60,002 nt of DNA from Thermoplasmatales archaeon (GTDB lineage Archaea > Thermoplasmatota > Thermoplasmata > Methanomassiliicoccales > Methanomethylophilaceae): NCBI GenBank assembly GCA_012522645.1, contig JAAYKC010000018.1:1-60002 (forward strand). Reading direction: 5' to 3'. The notes under the pieces were generated by a model that saw only the letters and a list, made by a program, of their open reading frames with translations, did not search any database and was not told where the DNA came from. Both the position numbers and the translations under genes were made by a program. Shown here piece by piece: positions 49,085-57,772 of the stretch (positions are counted from its first letter, which is position 1; each line of letters starts with the position of its first letter).

Positions 49085-50209
49085 CTATCTGATCAGAGCC
49101 ATGTTCTCATGCCGGATCACATCGTCATAGCTCTTATGACCCAGTACGGATTCGATCTTATCACTGTGGAGACCTTTGATCTTGTTTATCTCCTCTGAAT
49201 CATAATCGGGCGTGCCCTTCGCGAAGGTCTTGCCGTCGCATTCTATGGAGACCACATCACCTCTGTTGAACAGACCGCGAACCTCCGTGATGCCCACTGC
49301 CAGAAGGCTCTTGCCTTTTCTCAGAGCCTCTGCGCCGCCGACATCCACTACGATGGTCCCGGCGGATCTGGCACTCTTTATCCAGATCTGCTTCTTGCGC
49401 TCGTTGGCCTTCGGGATGAATATCGTGCCGATGTCCTCCCCTCCGGCGGCCCTCAGGATCGGGTCCTCTTCGGAGCTTGATGCGATTATCATGTACAGCC
49501 CCGCCTCAGAGCATATCCTGGCGGCATTGATCTTGGTCTTCATGCCGCCTACTCCTACACCGGAGGTCGAATCCCCGGCCATGGACTCAACGGCCCCGTC
49601 TATGGATTCCACTGTGCTTATCAGTCTTGCATCGCCGTGTATCTTAGGATTCTTGTCATACAGGCCGTCCACATCCGACAGCAGGATCAGCAGGTCGGCG
49701 TCCATCTTGCTGCCCACATAGGCTGACAGCGTGTCGTTATCGCCGAACATCGCATCGATCTCCTTCACACAGACGACATCGTTCTCATTGATGACCGGCA
49801 CGACCCCGTAGCCCAGCAGCGTCTGGATGGCATTCCTCAGATTGAGATATTTCTCCCTGTCGGAGTAGAAATCCAGTGTCAGCAGTATCTGAGCTATGGT
49901 GAGTCCCTGCTTCTCGAAACTGTCGCTCCATTTCTGCATCAGGATGCTCTGACCCACTGAAGCGGCGGCCTGTCTTATGGGTACCTCCTTGGGCTTCGGC
50001 CTGGCCTTCATGGCCTTGAGGCCCGCGCCTATGGCTCCGGAGGAGACCACCAGCACTTTCTTGCCTGAGTCCATCAGCTCTTTCACCTGACGTGCCACGG
50101 AGTCCATGAACTCCTGCGATGCGGTATCGTCCTCCCTGATTATGGATGACGTGCCTATCTTGATCACAATCGTGGAGACACCGGAGAGAAGAGCCTTCCT
50201 GTCGGTCAA
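49085..50209 (-). CDS. proB: Glutamate 5-kinase
   Basis: A 374-residue kinase: VIKIGTSSI at the start, SSGAIGAG, INENDVV and GVGGMKTK, then a C-terminal PUA domain (residues about 285-370). It phosphorylates glutamate in proline synthesis. The kinase-plus-PUA form is the common bacterial one; most archaea make proline by other routes, so bacterial origin is likely but inferred. It overlaps proA by ATGA. Confidence 0.95.
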   Translation of the reverse strand: MTDRKALLSGVSTIVIKIGTSSIIREDDTASQEFMDSVARQVKELMDSGKKVLVVSSGAIGAGLKAMKARPKPKEVPIRQAAASVGQSILMQKWSDSFEKQGLTIAQILLTLDFYSDREKYLNLRNAIQTLLGYGVVPVINENDVVCVKEIDAMFGDNDTLSAYVGSKMDADLLILLSDVDGLYDKNPKIHGDARLISTVESIDGAVESMAGDSTSGVGVGGMKTKINAARICSEAGLYMIIASSSEEDPILRAAGGEDIGTIFIPKANERKKQIWIKSARSAGTIVVDVGGAEALRKGKSLLAVGITEVRGLFNRGDVVSIECDGKTFAKGTPDYDSEEINKIKGLHSDKIESVLGHKSYDDVIRHENMALIR

Positions 50210-51516
50210 ATCCTCAGCTCCCCATCTATCATGCGGTGAGTGTATTTCTTGGAGCCTTTGCCGACATAGTCCTTCACTACCTGGCCGTTACCCAGGAGGA
50301 CGTACTTGTAGATCATCAGACCCTCCATGCCCACCGGTCCGCGGGAATGCACTTTGTTCGTGCTTATCCCCACTTCCGCGCCCTTGCCGAAACGATAGCC
50401 GTCAGCGAATCTGGTGGAGGCGTTGACCATCACGTCCGCCGAATCCACATTCTTGACGAAGGCTATCACCGCATCGCTGTCCTCTGCCACTATGAGGTCC
50501 GTGTGGTGGGATCCGTGGAGATTGATGAAATCTATGGCCTCCGTCAGGGAATGAACCACTTTGACCGCGAGAATCAGATCGTTGTACTCCTCATCCCAAT
50601 CCGACTCCAAGGCCTTTTTAGCCCCTTCCATGTACGGCAGAGCCTCCTCATCAGCCCTGACCTCGACCCCGCCCTTCACAAGAGCATCGTTTATCCGGGG
50701 CAGGAATTCCTCGGCCGCTTCCGCATCCACCAGGAGAGTCTCGATGGCGTTGCACACCGCAGGATACTGCATCTTGGAATCTGCGGTCAGATTGACGGCT
50801 TTCTCCACATCAGCGGATCTGTGAACATATGCGTGACATATCCCCGCGGCATGACCCAGGACCGGGATCTTGGTGCTCTCCTGAATGTACCTGACGAACT
50901 CGTTGCTGCCTCTGGGTATCAGGAGATCGATCTTGTCGTCCATGCTCAGTATCTTGCTTACGTCGTCTCTGGATTCCATCAGCACGAAGGCATCCCTGGG
51001 CACTCCTGCAGAAGCGGCGGCGTCAGACAGTATGTCGAAGAGCTCCCTGTTGGATGCTGCAGCCTCGCTTCCTCCCTTGAACACAACGGAATTCCCTGAT
51101 TTGAGGCACAGGGCCATTATCTGAGGTACGACGTCCGGTCTCGATTCGAATATCGTGCCTATCATGCCTATTGGGCTCCGGACCTGATAGAGCTCCAGGC
51201 CCTCATCCAGTTCTATTGAGGACATGGTCTCGCCGACCGGGTCCGGCAGCTTTGCCACATCCTTTATCCCTGAGATCATGCCGTCGATCTTCTCCGCATC
51301 GACCTTCAGCCTCTTCGCCAGTGCCTGGGTCATCCTTCCCTCAAGGACCTCTTTCTCAGCGGCCTCCATATCCTTGGCGTTGGCCATGATTATCCTGACC
51401 TTGCCCTTGTCCAGAGCAGATGCCATGGCCTCCAGGGCAGCATTCTTCGTTTCTGTGCTCAAAGCGGCCATCCGCAGAGATGCTCTCTTGGCTTTCGTGA
51501 CTTCTTCGGTTATCAT
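50206..51516 (-). CDS. proA: Glutamate-5-semialdehyde dehydrogenase
   Basis: A 436-residue reductase of the ALDH superfamily with the catalytic cysteine in YPAVCNAIETLLV, GGSEAAASN, LIPRGSNEFV and the C-terminal SRGPVGMEGL. It reduces glutamyl 5-phosphate to the semialdehyde that cyclises to pyrroline-5-carboxylate. It is first in a proAB unit. Its intact active site contrasts with the cysteine-less ALDH at 46-48 kb. In many bacteria proB precedes proA; here proA is upstream. Confidence 0.95.
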   Translation of the reverse strand: MITEEVTKAKRASLRMAALSTETKNAALEAMASALDKGKVRIIMANAKDMEAAEKEVLEGRMTQALAKRLKVDAEKIDGMISGIKDVAKLPDPVGETMSSIELDEGLELYQVRSPIGMIGTIFESRPDVVPQIMALCLKSGNSVVFKGGSEAAASNRELFDILSDAAASAGVPRDAFVLMESRDDVSKILSMDDKIDLLIPRGSNEFVRYIQESTKIPVLGHAAGICHAYVHRSADVEKAVNLTADSKMQYPAVCNAIETLLVDAEAAEEFLPRINDALVKGGVEVRADEEALPYMEGAKKALESDWDEEYNDLILAVKVVHSLTEAIDFINLHGSHHTDLIVAEDSDAVIAFVKNVDSADVMVNASTRFADGYRFGKGAEVGISTNKVHSRGPVGMEGLMIYKYVLLGNGQVVKDYVGKGSKKYTHRMIDGELRI

Positions 51517-51620
51517 CGTAATGCTCTGAGTATAAGTTCCCGCCTAAATATGCATTCCTAGATTCGACATTGTTATAGATTTAAGTAAAATATTTGAACT
51601 GCTGTTGCGTTACACGGACC

Positions 51621-52241
51621 ATGGCGAGCTGTCAGATGGAAATCCTGTACATGGACCCCACCACATACACTGCGGTCTCGAATCACGAGATGAGACAGGC
51701 CATACTCGGTGAGCTCTTCAGGTCATACCGCAAAGGGAAGAAGATCACGAAACAGGATCTGGCCGATGCCCTTGACATAAAGTACCAGCAGCTTGTTTAC
51801 CAATTATCCAACCACCTTCAAGACTTCTGGACGGTGATCGGTGAGAAGAAGATCAGAGGCACAAGGGTGGAGTACATAGCACCGTCAAACCCCCACGGGA
51901 TCTATATATGCCTGGGAAAGGACCGCAGGATATACATGGTCGATCCGCTGGCTGATATCTACGGTCCGCTGGATGAGGTGGGCCTGAGATGCGATAAATG
52001 CTCCGTAGAGGAGGCTGAGCACTGCATTGCGTCCCTCGTTGAGAAGAACATAGTCGGGAAGGATCTGAACATCTCCGAGAGGGAGACTCTCAGTGCCAAC
52101 AAGCGCAGCGGCCTGAGACCCTTGGACAGGGGCATCATCGAAGCCCTCAAAGGTGTCGCCTTCGGAGACAGATGCGTGCTGGTGATACCCTGCGAAAGAT
52201 GCAGCTTCATGAACAGGCATAATATAGTGATGATAGACTGA
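51621..52241 (+). CDS. Helix-turn-helix regulator with cysteine-rich C-terminal domain
   Basis: A 206-residue protein. Residues about 18-70 form a winged helix (MRQAILGELFRSYRKGKKITKQDLADALDIKYQQLVYQL). The C-terminal domain has CDKCSVEEAEHC, DRGIIEALKGVAFGDRC and IPCERC, a cysteine set suited to metal, Fe-S or corrinoid sensing. It sits ten bases before the CobW-like gene. ATG 51621 is chosen; TATA-like ATAGATTTAAG lies about 45 bases upstream. The family is not one I can name. Confidence 0.75.
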   Translation: MASCQMEILYMDPTTYTAVSNHEMRQAILGELFRSYRKGKKITKQDLADALDIKYQQLVYQLSNHLQDFWTVIGEKKIRGTRVEYIAPSNPHGIYICLGKDRRIYMVDPLADIYGPLDEVGLRCDKCSVEEAEHCIASLVEKNIVGKDLNISERETLSANKRSGLRPLDRGIIEALKGVAFGDRCVLVIPCERCSFMNRHNIVMID

Positions 52242-52250
52242 GGTTTTTTC

Positions 52251-53348
52251 ATGAGTGAGAAGAAAACCAGGATGCTTGTGCTCGGAGGATATCTTGGGGC
52301 CGGCAAGACAACATTGGCAGTGAACTTGGCAAAGGAGCTTCATCATAAGCACGGGAAGACCGTTGCCATAATAACCAACGATCAGGGCAACGTTCTTGTC
52401 GATACGGAATACTCCAGAGGTGCCGGGCTGGACACCAGGGAGATCTCCGGAGGGTGCTTCTGCACGAACTTTGACAACCTGGTCTGCAATGCGCGTGATC
52501 TGGTGGTCACCGGTAAACCGGATGTCATCATCGCCGAGCCCATCGGAACCTCCACCAATATCATGAGCAGCGTGGTTGCGCCCATGAGGAGCCTTTATCC
52601 GGATGAGTTCAGCGTCGTTCCTTTCATCGTGGTCGTGGACTGCGTCAGGGCCCTGGATATCCTGAACGGCGAGAAGGAGAGGACTGAGGACACGGTGGAC
52701 CTCATACCCGCTCACCAGATCAGGGAAGCAGAGGTCATAGTCCTCACGAAGACGGACATAGTCGACGATGATACGGAGATCAGAGTGACTGACCGCCTGA
52801 GGGGGATCCTTCCGAAGGCCCGCATCATACCCACATCCTCAGCGGATCTGAGGAACATGGATGACATAATGGATCTTGTTCTCTCGGAAGAGGTCAGTTC
52901 CAAGACCCCCATCAACGAGAAGGATCCCGGATTCGCCTTCGAAAAAGCGAAGCTCGGATGGTATTCCGGAACTTTCGATATGACCCCTTCTGACAGCATC
53001 GACATGTATTCTCTGTGTACCTATCTCCTCAAAGGCGTGGCTGACGAATACGGAACGGATTCCGTAGTTCACGTGAAGGTTGTCATAGAGGCTCCTGATG
53101 CTGCTGCGAAGATGTCCCTGGTCCAAAAGGAGATGCAGGTGGACAGCATACACGGATCCAGATATGTCAGGGAGAAGGGCATGCTCATCCTGAACGCCAG
53201 GGTCGTATCCCCTCCGAAACGTCTCGAGGAGACGATGAGAGGCCTCATCGATAATGTGCGCAAAGAGTATGGTTGCACCCTCGAGGTGACAGGGGAGAAA
53301 TGCTTCATGCCGAAGCCTGAATCGCCGAGCCATTTCTTCTTTGAATAA
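52251..53348 (+). CDS. CobW/P47K-family GTPase
   Basis: A 365-residue G3E GTPase: Walker A GGYLGAGKTT, the metal-binding GGCFCTN (shortened CxCC-type motif), guanine motif LTKTD, and a C-terminal CobW domain (about residues 230-350). Such proteins insert metals or assist corrinoid enzymes; in methylotrophic methanogens relatives accompany methyltransferase genes. It probably forms an operon with the regulator upstream. The shortened cysteine motif makes the metal hard to predict. Confidence 0.87.
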   Translation: MSEKKTRMLVLGGYLGAGKTTLAVNLAKELHHKHGKTVAIITNDQGNVLVDTEYSRGAGLDTREISGGCFCTNFDNLVCNARDLVVTGKPDVIIAEPIGTSTNIMSSVVAPMRSLYPDEFSVVPFIVVVDCVRALDILNGEKERTEDTVDLIPAHQIREAEVIVLTKTDIVDDDTEIRVTDRLRGILPKARIIPTSSADLRNMDDIMDLVLSEEVSSKTPINEKDPGFAFEKAKLGWYSGTFDMTPSDSIDMYSLCTYLLKGVADEYGTDSVVHVKVVIEAPDAAAKMSLVQKEMQVDSIHGSRYVREKGMLILNARVVSPPKRLEETMRGLIDNVRKEYGCTLEVTGEKCFMPKPESPSHFFFE

Positions 53349-53401
53349 GAATTTGAAAAATACTATTCGTTTGTCCAGTAGAATCAGATTTTATCTGTTC
53401 T

Positions 53402-53419
53402 ATTAGACAAATGTCTAAT
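53402..53419 (+). promoter_or_regulatory. Inverted repeat upstream of the glutamate synthase-like gene
   Basis: ATTAGACA-AA-TGTCTAAT is a perfect 8-bp repeat with a two-base spacer. It lies 35 bases before TATA TTTATAT (53454-53460) and suits a dimeric regulator. Confidence 0.5.
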
Positions 53420-53485
53420 GTATTTTTAATTGAAACAACGAATAAACATTAAGTTTATATCGCTCCAGAGCACATTAACGTGCAC

Positions 53486-53501
53486 GCGGCAAATGTGCCG
53501 C
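53486..53501 (+). promoter_or_regulatory. Leader hairpin touching the Shine-Dalgarno
   Basis: GCGGCA-AATG-TGCCGC forms a 6-bp stem that ends at the base before AAGGTGA (53502-53508), the ribosome binding site of the gene starting at 53514. It may affect ribosome access or mRNA stability. Confidence 0.45.
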
Positions 53502-53513
53502 AAGGTGAGAATA

Positions 53514-55118
53514 ATGGCCTCCATAGATAACGCAAGATCTACTACCGGAACGAAGTGTCGCGTTCCTGATGTCAACCCCGTGAGCGGCATGTGCCCCATC
53601 TGCGTAGAGGATTGCAACACCCTCTGCGAGATAGGCAAGTCCGCTTTCAGGGGCAGAGAGGTGCTCTATCCCAGCCCTGAGTATTTCGGCATCAGCACAG
53701 CCTCCTCCAACAAGGACTTCTTCCTAGATTGGTCCCATTTCCAGATAATGGCTGAGCTCCTGAATGCCAAGGGTATAGAGCCTGATTCGGATGTGGCATT
53801 CTTCGAGAATGCCGATGTCAGGACCGTCATCGCCGCCGGGTCGAAGAAACCCATCCCGATGAAGCTGCCCGTGCACCTGGCCGGGCTCGGGTCAACGGCA
53901 ATCGCCAAGAAGTACTGGCGTGAGCTGGCTGCAGGGGCCGCCCTGTCCGGGGTCTGCCAGGTCATAGGGGAGAATGTATGCGGTATGGATTCGGATGCTG
54001 TATACAGCAACGGCAAGGTCCAGAACTCCAAGGAGATGGAGTTCCGTGTGAATTCCTACAGAGATCACTGGGACGGCGAGAACGGCAGGATAGTCGTACA
54101 GACCAATGTGGAGGACCAGCGCGGAGGCGTTGACGATTATGTCATATCCAAGCTTAACGTGGATGTGATCGAGAGGAAATGGGGGCAGGGTGCCAAGGCC
54201 ATCGGGGGAGAGGTCAGAGTGACATCCCTGGAAAAGGCACAGGAGCTCAAGAAGAGAGGATACATTGTGGATCCCGATCCCGAGGATCCGGATATCCAGT
54301 CTGCTTTCGGATTCGGGGTGTTCGATTCATTCGAAAGACACAGCCGCGTCGGGTTCCCTCAATACGAATCATTCCTGGAGGACGTTGATCAGTTGAGATC
54401 CAAGGGGGTAAGCAACATTTTCCTCAAGACAGGAGCCTTCAAGCCCGAGGCTGTTGCCTTCACTATGAAATGCGCGTCCGATGCCAAGATCGATCTGCTC
54501 ACCTTCGATGCGGCAGGGGGCGGTACGGGAATGTCCCCCGTGCCGATGATGAATGAGATGTCCACGCCCACGATACACCTGTACTCTCAGGTGATGCAGT
54601 GCGCCAAGATGCTGAAGTCCCGGGGCAGATATGTCCCTGACCTCTCCTTCGCAGGAGGTTTCATCAACGAGACTCAGATGTACAAAGCATTCGCCCTCTC
54701 TGATATGGGGGACGGCCCGGCGGTCAAATCCATTGCGATGGCCAGAGCGCCTCTGGCGGCGGCCATGAAGGGCAGGCATTTCTCCGACCTTGCCAAAGAG
54801 GGGAAGCTCCCGGCAGCCTTCACCAAGCAGTACGGTGAGAATCCTGAGAAGTTCTTCATAGGGGCGAGCAACATGGCCAAGAAGCACAAGGGCAAGACAC
54901 TCGGCACGGACATACCCTGGGGCGCCCTGGGCCTGTACACGTACTGGAACGACAGGATCGGCCTCGGCCTGAAGCAGCTCATGGCAGGAACCCGCAGGTT
55001 CAAGCTGAATTGCATAGAGCATGAGGATATCGTATCCCTCACAGAATATGCTGAGAAGGTCACGGGCGTTGAGACCCTTGAGAACAGGGCGGCCCGTGTC
55101 ATGGAAGCGTACCTCTGA
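53514..55118 (+). CDS. Glutamate synthase-like FMN-binding protein with N-terminal Cys cluster
   Basis: A 534-residue protein with the FMN/Fe-S domain of glutamate synthase: VDVIERKWGQGAKAIGGEV, LTFDAAGGGTGMSP (FMN phosphate site) and LSFAGGFINETQMYKA. The N-terminus has five cysteines in CRVPD to CEIGK (CPICVEDCNTLC), a likely Fe-S site. No glutaminase domain is present. Related N-methylglutamate synthase-type and archaeal GltB-like proteins occur near methylamine and corrinoid genes. ATG 53514 is chosen with AAGGTGA upstream. The reaction is unassigned. Confidence 0.85.
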   Translation: MASIDNARSTTGTKCRVPDVNPVSGMCPICVEDCNTLCEIGKSAFRGREVLYPSPEYFGISTASSNKDFFLDWSHFQIMAELLNAKGIEPDSDVAFFENADVRTVIAAGSKKPIPMKLPVHLAGLGSTAIAKKYWRELAAGAALSGVCQVIGENVCGMDSDAVYSNGKVQNSKEMEFRVNSYRDHWDGENGRIVVQTNVEDQRGGVDDYVISKLNVDVIERKWGQGAKAIGGEVRVTSLEKAQELKKRGYIVDPDPEDPDIQSAFGFGVFDSFERHSRVGFPQYESFLEDVDQLRSKGVSNIFLKTGAFKPEAVAFTMKCASDAKIDLLTFDAAGGGTGMSPVPMMNEMSTPTIHLYSQVMQCAKMLKSRGRYVPDLSFAGGFINETQMYKAFALSDMGDGPAVKSIAMARAPLAAAMKGRHFSDLAKEGKLPAAFTKQYGENPEKFFIGASNMAKKHKGKTLGTDIPWGALGLYTYWNDRIGLGLKQLMAGTRRFKLNCIEHEDIVSLTEYAEKVTGVETLENRAARVMEAYL

Positions 55119-55180
55119 AACGACCCGAAGGGGTCCCTTAAAACCACTTACTTTTTAATGAACTTCCTCTATGATAACGC

Positions 55181-55774
55181 ATGAGGAAGAAGGAGCTTGA
55201 GATATCCTTGGAATCCATCCTCGGGTTCGATGATCCGGATCCTTCCCTGGAGCAGTATCCGACGCCCTCCGCCATAGCCTCTGACGTACTGTTCTCGGCT
55301 TATGCCTCGGGCGATGTCGCCGATTCCTCGGTTGCGGATCTCGGTTGCGGCCCCGGCATATTCTCCATAGGCGCCTGGATCTTAGGTGCAGGGAAGGTCA
55401 GGGGGTATGATGTATCGCCCTCTGCCATAGATGTAGCCGAGAGGAACGCCGGAAGATTCGAAGCTGACATCGAATTCACGGTTTGTGATGTGAGCGAGGT
55501 ATCCGAGAGCGCGGACACCGTATTCATGAACCCTCCCTTCGGATGTCAGAAGAAGAGGGCGGACAGACCCTTCCTTGATAAGGCAATGGAGATAGGGAGC
55601 AGCATATACTCCATCCATAAAGCAGAGACTTTGCCGTTCCTTACAGAGTATGTATCCGCCGCAGGAAGAGAAGTGACCGGCTATGCTACCTATAAGTATT
55701 ATATCCCCCACACGTTCTCGTTCCACAGCAAGACGAAACAGACGATTGACGTTGTGGTTGTCAATATAAGGTGA
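55181..55774 (+). CDS. METTL5-like RNA adenine methyltransferase
   Basis: A 197-residue Rossmann methyltransferase: VADLGCGPGIFSIGAW (SAM) and NPPFGCQKKRADR, the NPPF motif of N6-adenine methyltransferases. The QYPTPSAIASDVLF N-terminus is the METTL5 family mark; the eukaryotic enzyme methylates 18S rRNA. An rRNA target is likely in archaea. TATA-like CTTTTTAATG lies about 30 bases upstream, so the ATG is leaderless. It heads an RNA-related operon with csl4 and a ThiI-like gene. Confidence 0.88.
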   Translation: MRKKELEISLESILGFDDPDPSLEQYPTPSAIASDVLFSAYASGDVADSSVADLGCGPGIFSIGAWILGAGKVRGYDVSPSAIDVAERNAGRFEADIEFTVCDVSEVSESADTVFMNPPFGCQKKRADRPFLDKAMEIGSSIYSIHKAETLPFLTEYVSAAGREVTGYATYKYYIPHTFSFHSKTKQTIDVVVVNIR

Positions 55775-55778
55775 ATTC

Positions 55779-56342
55779 ATGTCAAAAAGCAGAAAGGTTT
55801 TCCCGGGCGATGAGATCGCGGTTGAAGAGGAGTATGCGGCTTCCGACGGAACGTTCGTAAGTGACGGCAAGATCTATGCATCCCAGATAGGGGATCTGGT
55901 TCTTGATGACGACGAGTACACAGCCAGGGTCGAGAGCCCCAACCCGCCCAATATACTGAAGGAGGGCGATATCGTGTACGCTGTTGTAGCGGATATAAGG
56001 AAAACTATGGCCACGGCGGATGTGGTGGCCAAGGACGGTACTGAGAGGCAGGTGGGAGGCGAGACATACGCCACAATACACGTGTCCAAGATCTCGCCCG
56101 GCTACACAGAGGACGTTTCCAAAGAGCTCAGGAAGGGCGATTTCATAAGGGCCAGAGTGATAGGCATCAAACCGTCGCTGCAGCTTACGACGAAAGAGGA
56201 GAATCTCGGAGTCATACGCGCCCTTTGCAGCAGATGCAAGGAGGAATTCGTCAGGAAGGGCGAGAACAGGCTGCACTGCGAAGAATGTAATTATACCATG
56301 TCCAGGAAACTGGCTGACGATTACGGCGACGTGCAGATCTGA
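55779..56342 (+). CDS. csl4: Exosome RNA-binding subunit Csl4
   Basis: A 187-residue protein. An N-terminal domain (VFPGDEIAVEEEYAASDGTFV) is followed by an S1 domain (GDIVYAVVADIRKTMATADV) and a C-terminal zinc ribbon (CSRCKEEF, CEECNY). It caps the archaeal exosome with Rrp4 and recruits RNA or DnaG. Spacing to the METTL5 gene is four bases and to the next gene two bases, so it is a tight operon. Confidence 0.95.
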   Translation: MSKSRKVFPGDEIAVEEEYAASDGTFVSDGKIYASQIGDLVLDDDEYTARVESPNPPNILKEGDIVYAVVADIRKTMATADVVAKDGTERQVGGETYATIHVSKISPGYTEDVSKELRKGDFIRARVIGIKPSLQLTTKEENLGVIRALCSRCKEEFVRKGENRLHCEECNYTMSRKLADDYGDVQI

Positions 56343-56344
56343 AG

Positions 56345-56971
56345 ATGAGACTGGTGGCACTGCTCTCAGACGGGATCGATTCCCCTGTCGCGGTCTATCT
56401 CATGTGCCGGGCCGGCGCAGAAGTGATCCTCCTGAATATGGATAACGGCATATTCTGCGCCCCTGAATCTAAGGAAAAGGTGCGCCTGTTGGCAGAGAGG
56501 CTGCGCCTGGAGACGGGGCAGGAGCTCCCGCTTTACACAGCTGATCACGGTAACACTCTCGTTGCGTTCGCAGAGAAATGCGAGGATAATTACAGATGCA
56601 TACTGTGCAAGAGATCCATGCTTGGCTCTGCCAAGCTCTTCGCTCTTGATCACGGAGCGGACGGGATCCTCATGGGCGATTCCTTGGGGCAGGTAGCATC
56701 CCAGACCCTGTCCAACATACGATCGGAGCAGCATGGCCTGGGATTCCCCGTCATCAGACCGTTGATCGGCCTCGACAAACAAGAGATAATAGATATGGCT
56801 CAGAAGATCGGCACATATGAGATCTCGATCATGCGCACGGACGGATGCGGCGCTGTACCGAAATACCCCATGACTGAGGCCGGGGTCTACAAAACAAGGG
56901 AACAGCAGGAGAGAGTCGACTTCGATTCCCTCATCAGACATACGGCGGATTCCGCTGTAAGGACTCAGTAA
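56345..56971 (+). CDS. ThiI-like PP-loop protein without THUMP domain
   Basis: A 208-residue protein equal to the C-terminal catalytic half of ThiI. The PP-loop reads LLSDGIDSPVAVYLM (the second Gly of SGGxDS is Asp). CILCKRSM and LMGDSLGQVASQTLSNI follow, then DGCGAVP. ThiI makes 4-thiouridine at tRNA position 8. The missing THUMP/NFLD region means another tRNA-binding partner or a different target. It is operonic with csl4 and METTL5. Confidence 0.82.
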   Translation: MRLVALLSDGIDSPVAVYLMCRAGAEVILLNMDNGIFCAPESKEKVRLLAERLRLETGQELPLYTADHGNTLVAFAEKCEDNYRCILCKRSMLGSAKLFALDHGADGILMGDSLGQVASQTLSNIRSEQHGLGFPVIRPLIGLDKQEIIDMAQKIGTYEISIMRTDGCGAVPKYPMTEAGVYKTREQQERVDFDSLIRHTADSAVRTQ

Positions 56972-57231
56972 CGGCTGAAGACTGTGCAGGAATACAGATC
57001 GTCGTCCTCGTACATCATGTCCATTGTCACGGTCCTGATGTATCTGGCCTGAACACGGGATATGTAAAGGATGTTATTCCCCACAGGAATACGTATATCC
57101 GTATCCTTGGGAGGCTTTATAGAGATCGGTACCATCACAGGGCCTCTGCAGGCAGTACTGATACGATAATCCTGACCGGAGTCCTCTATCATCTTCCTCA
57201 CGTCGTCAGAGACGACGATGTCGCTTTCCAT
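56965..57231 (-). CDS. Small hypothetical protein
   Basis: An 88-residue soluble protein, beta-rich, with MIEDSGQDYRISTACRGPV and PVGNNILYISRVQARY. One Cys in TACRG and one near the end. I do not recognise the family. TATA GGTTATAACGG about 25 bases upstream gives a leaderless ATG. It overlaps the ThiI-like gene by seven bases at the 3' end and diverges from nob1. Confidence 0.6.
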   Translation of the reverse strand: MESDIVVSDDVRKMIEDSGQDYRISTACRGPVMVPISIKPPKDTDIRIPVGNNILYISRVQARYIRTVTMDMMYEDDDLYSCTVFSRY

Positions 57232-57310
57232 AAGGTCTGAGAAAGAGGATACCCGTTATAACCTTTGTCTGATACCGAAGAATTAAACCTGTGCTCTATC
57301 ATCAGAATGC

Positions 57311-57772
57311 ATGGTTCTTATCTTGGACAGCTCGGCCCTTTTTGCGATGGAGGATCTTCCGGAGGAGGATTCTCTGTGCCCCCCGGGAGTTGTGGAGGAG
57401 CTCAGGAGACTCAAGGACGGGCGCCTGGACCTTTGGGGAGACCTTTTGCGCGTATCAGACTGCACGAAGGCCTCTGAGGACCGGGTCAAAGCAACAGCTA
57501 AGAAGAGCGGCGATTTGGGCAGGCTGTCGCCCGTGGACGTAAGCGTCATAGCACTGGCGCTTGATGTGAACGGCATCGTCCTCTCTGATGATTATTCGAT
57601 AGAGAATGTCTGCGCGATCATGGGGATCGAATACCGTGCGGTAGGAACATCCGGCATAAAACGGATAGAGAAATGGAACTACCGGTGCCTGGGGTGCGGC
57701 AGATGGTTCAAGGAGAAACTGGATGACTGCCCCGTCTGCGGTTCCGGCATGAGAGCCCATCGTAAGAGATGA
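57311..57772 (+). CDS. nob1: Endoribonuclease Nob1
   Basis: A 153-residue PIN-domain nuclease: LDSSALFAMEDL (first catalytic Asp), LSPVDVSVIALAL and LSDDYSIENV (acidic residues), then a zinc ribbon CLGCGRWF/CPVCGS. It cleaves at the 3' end of 16S rRNA during small-subunit maturation. Length matches archaeal Nob1. TATA-like AGAATTAAACC is about 28 bases upstream of the leaderless ATG. It converges on the geranylgeranyl reductase gene with no gap. Confidence 0.95.
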   Translation: MVLILDSSALFAMEDLPEEDSLCPPGVVEELRRLKDGRLDLWGDLLRVSDCTKASEDRVKATAKKSGDLGRLSPVDVSVIALALDVNGIVLSDDYSIENVCAIMGIEYRAVGTSGIKRIEKWNYRCLGCGRWFKEKLDDCPVCGSGMRAHRKR

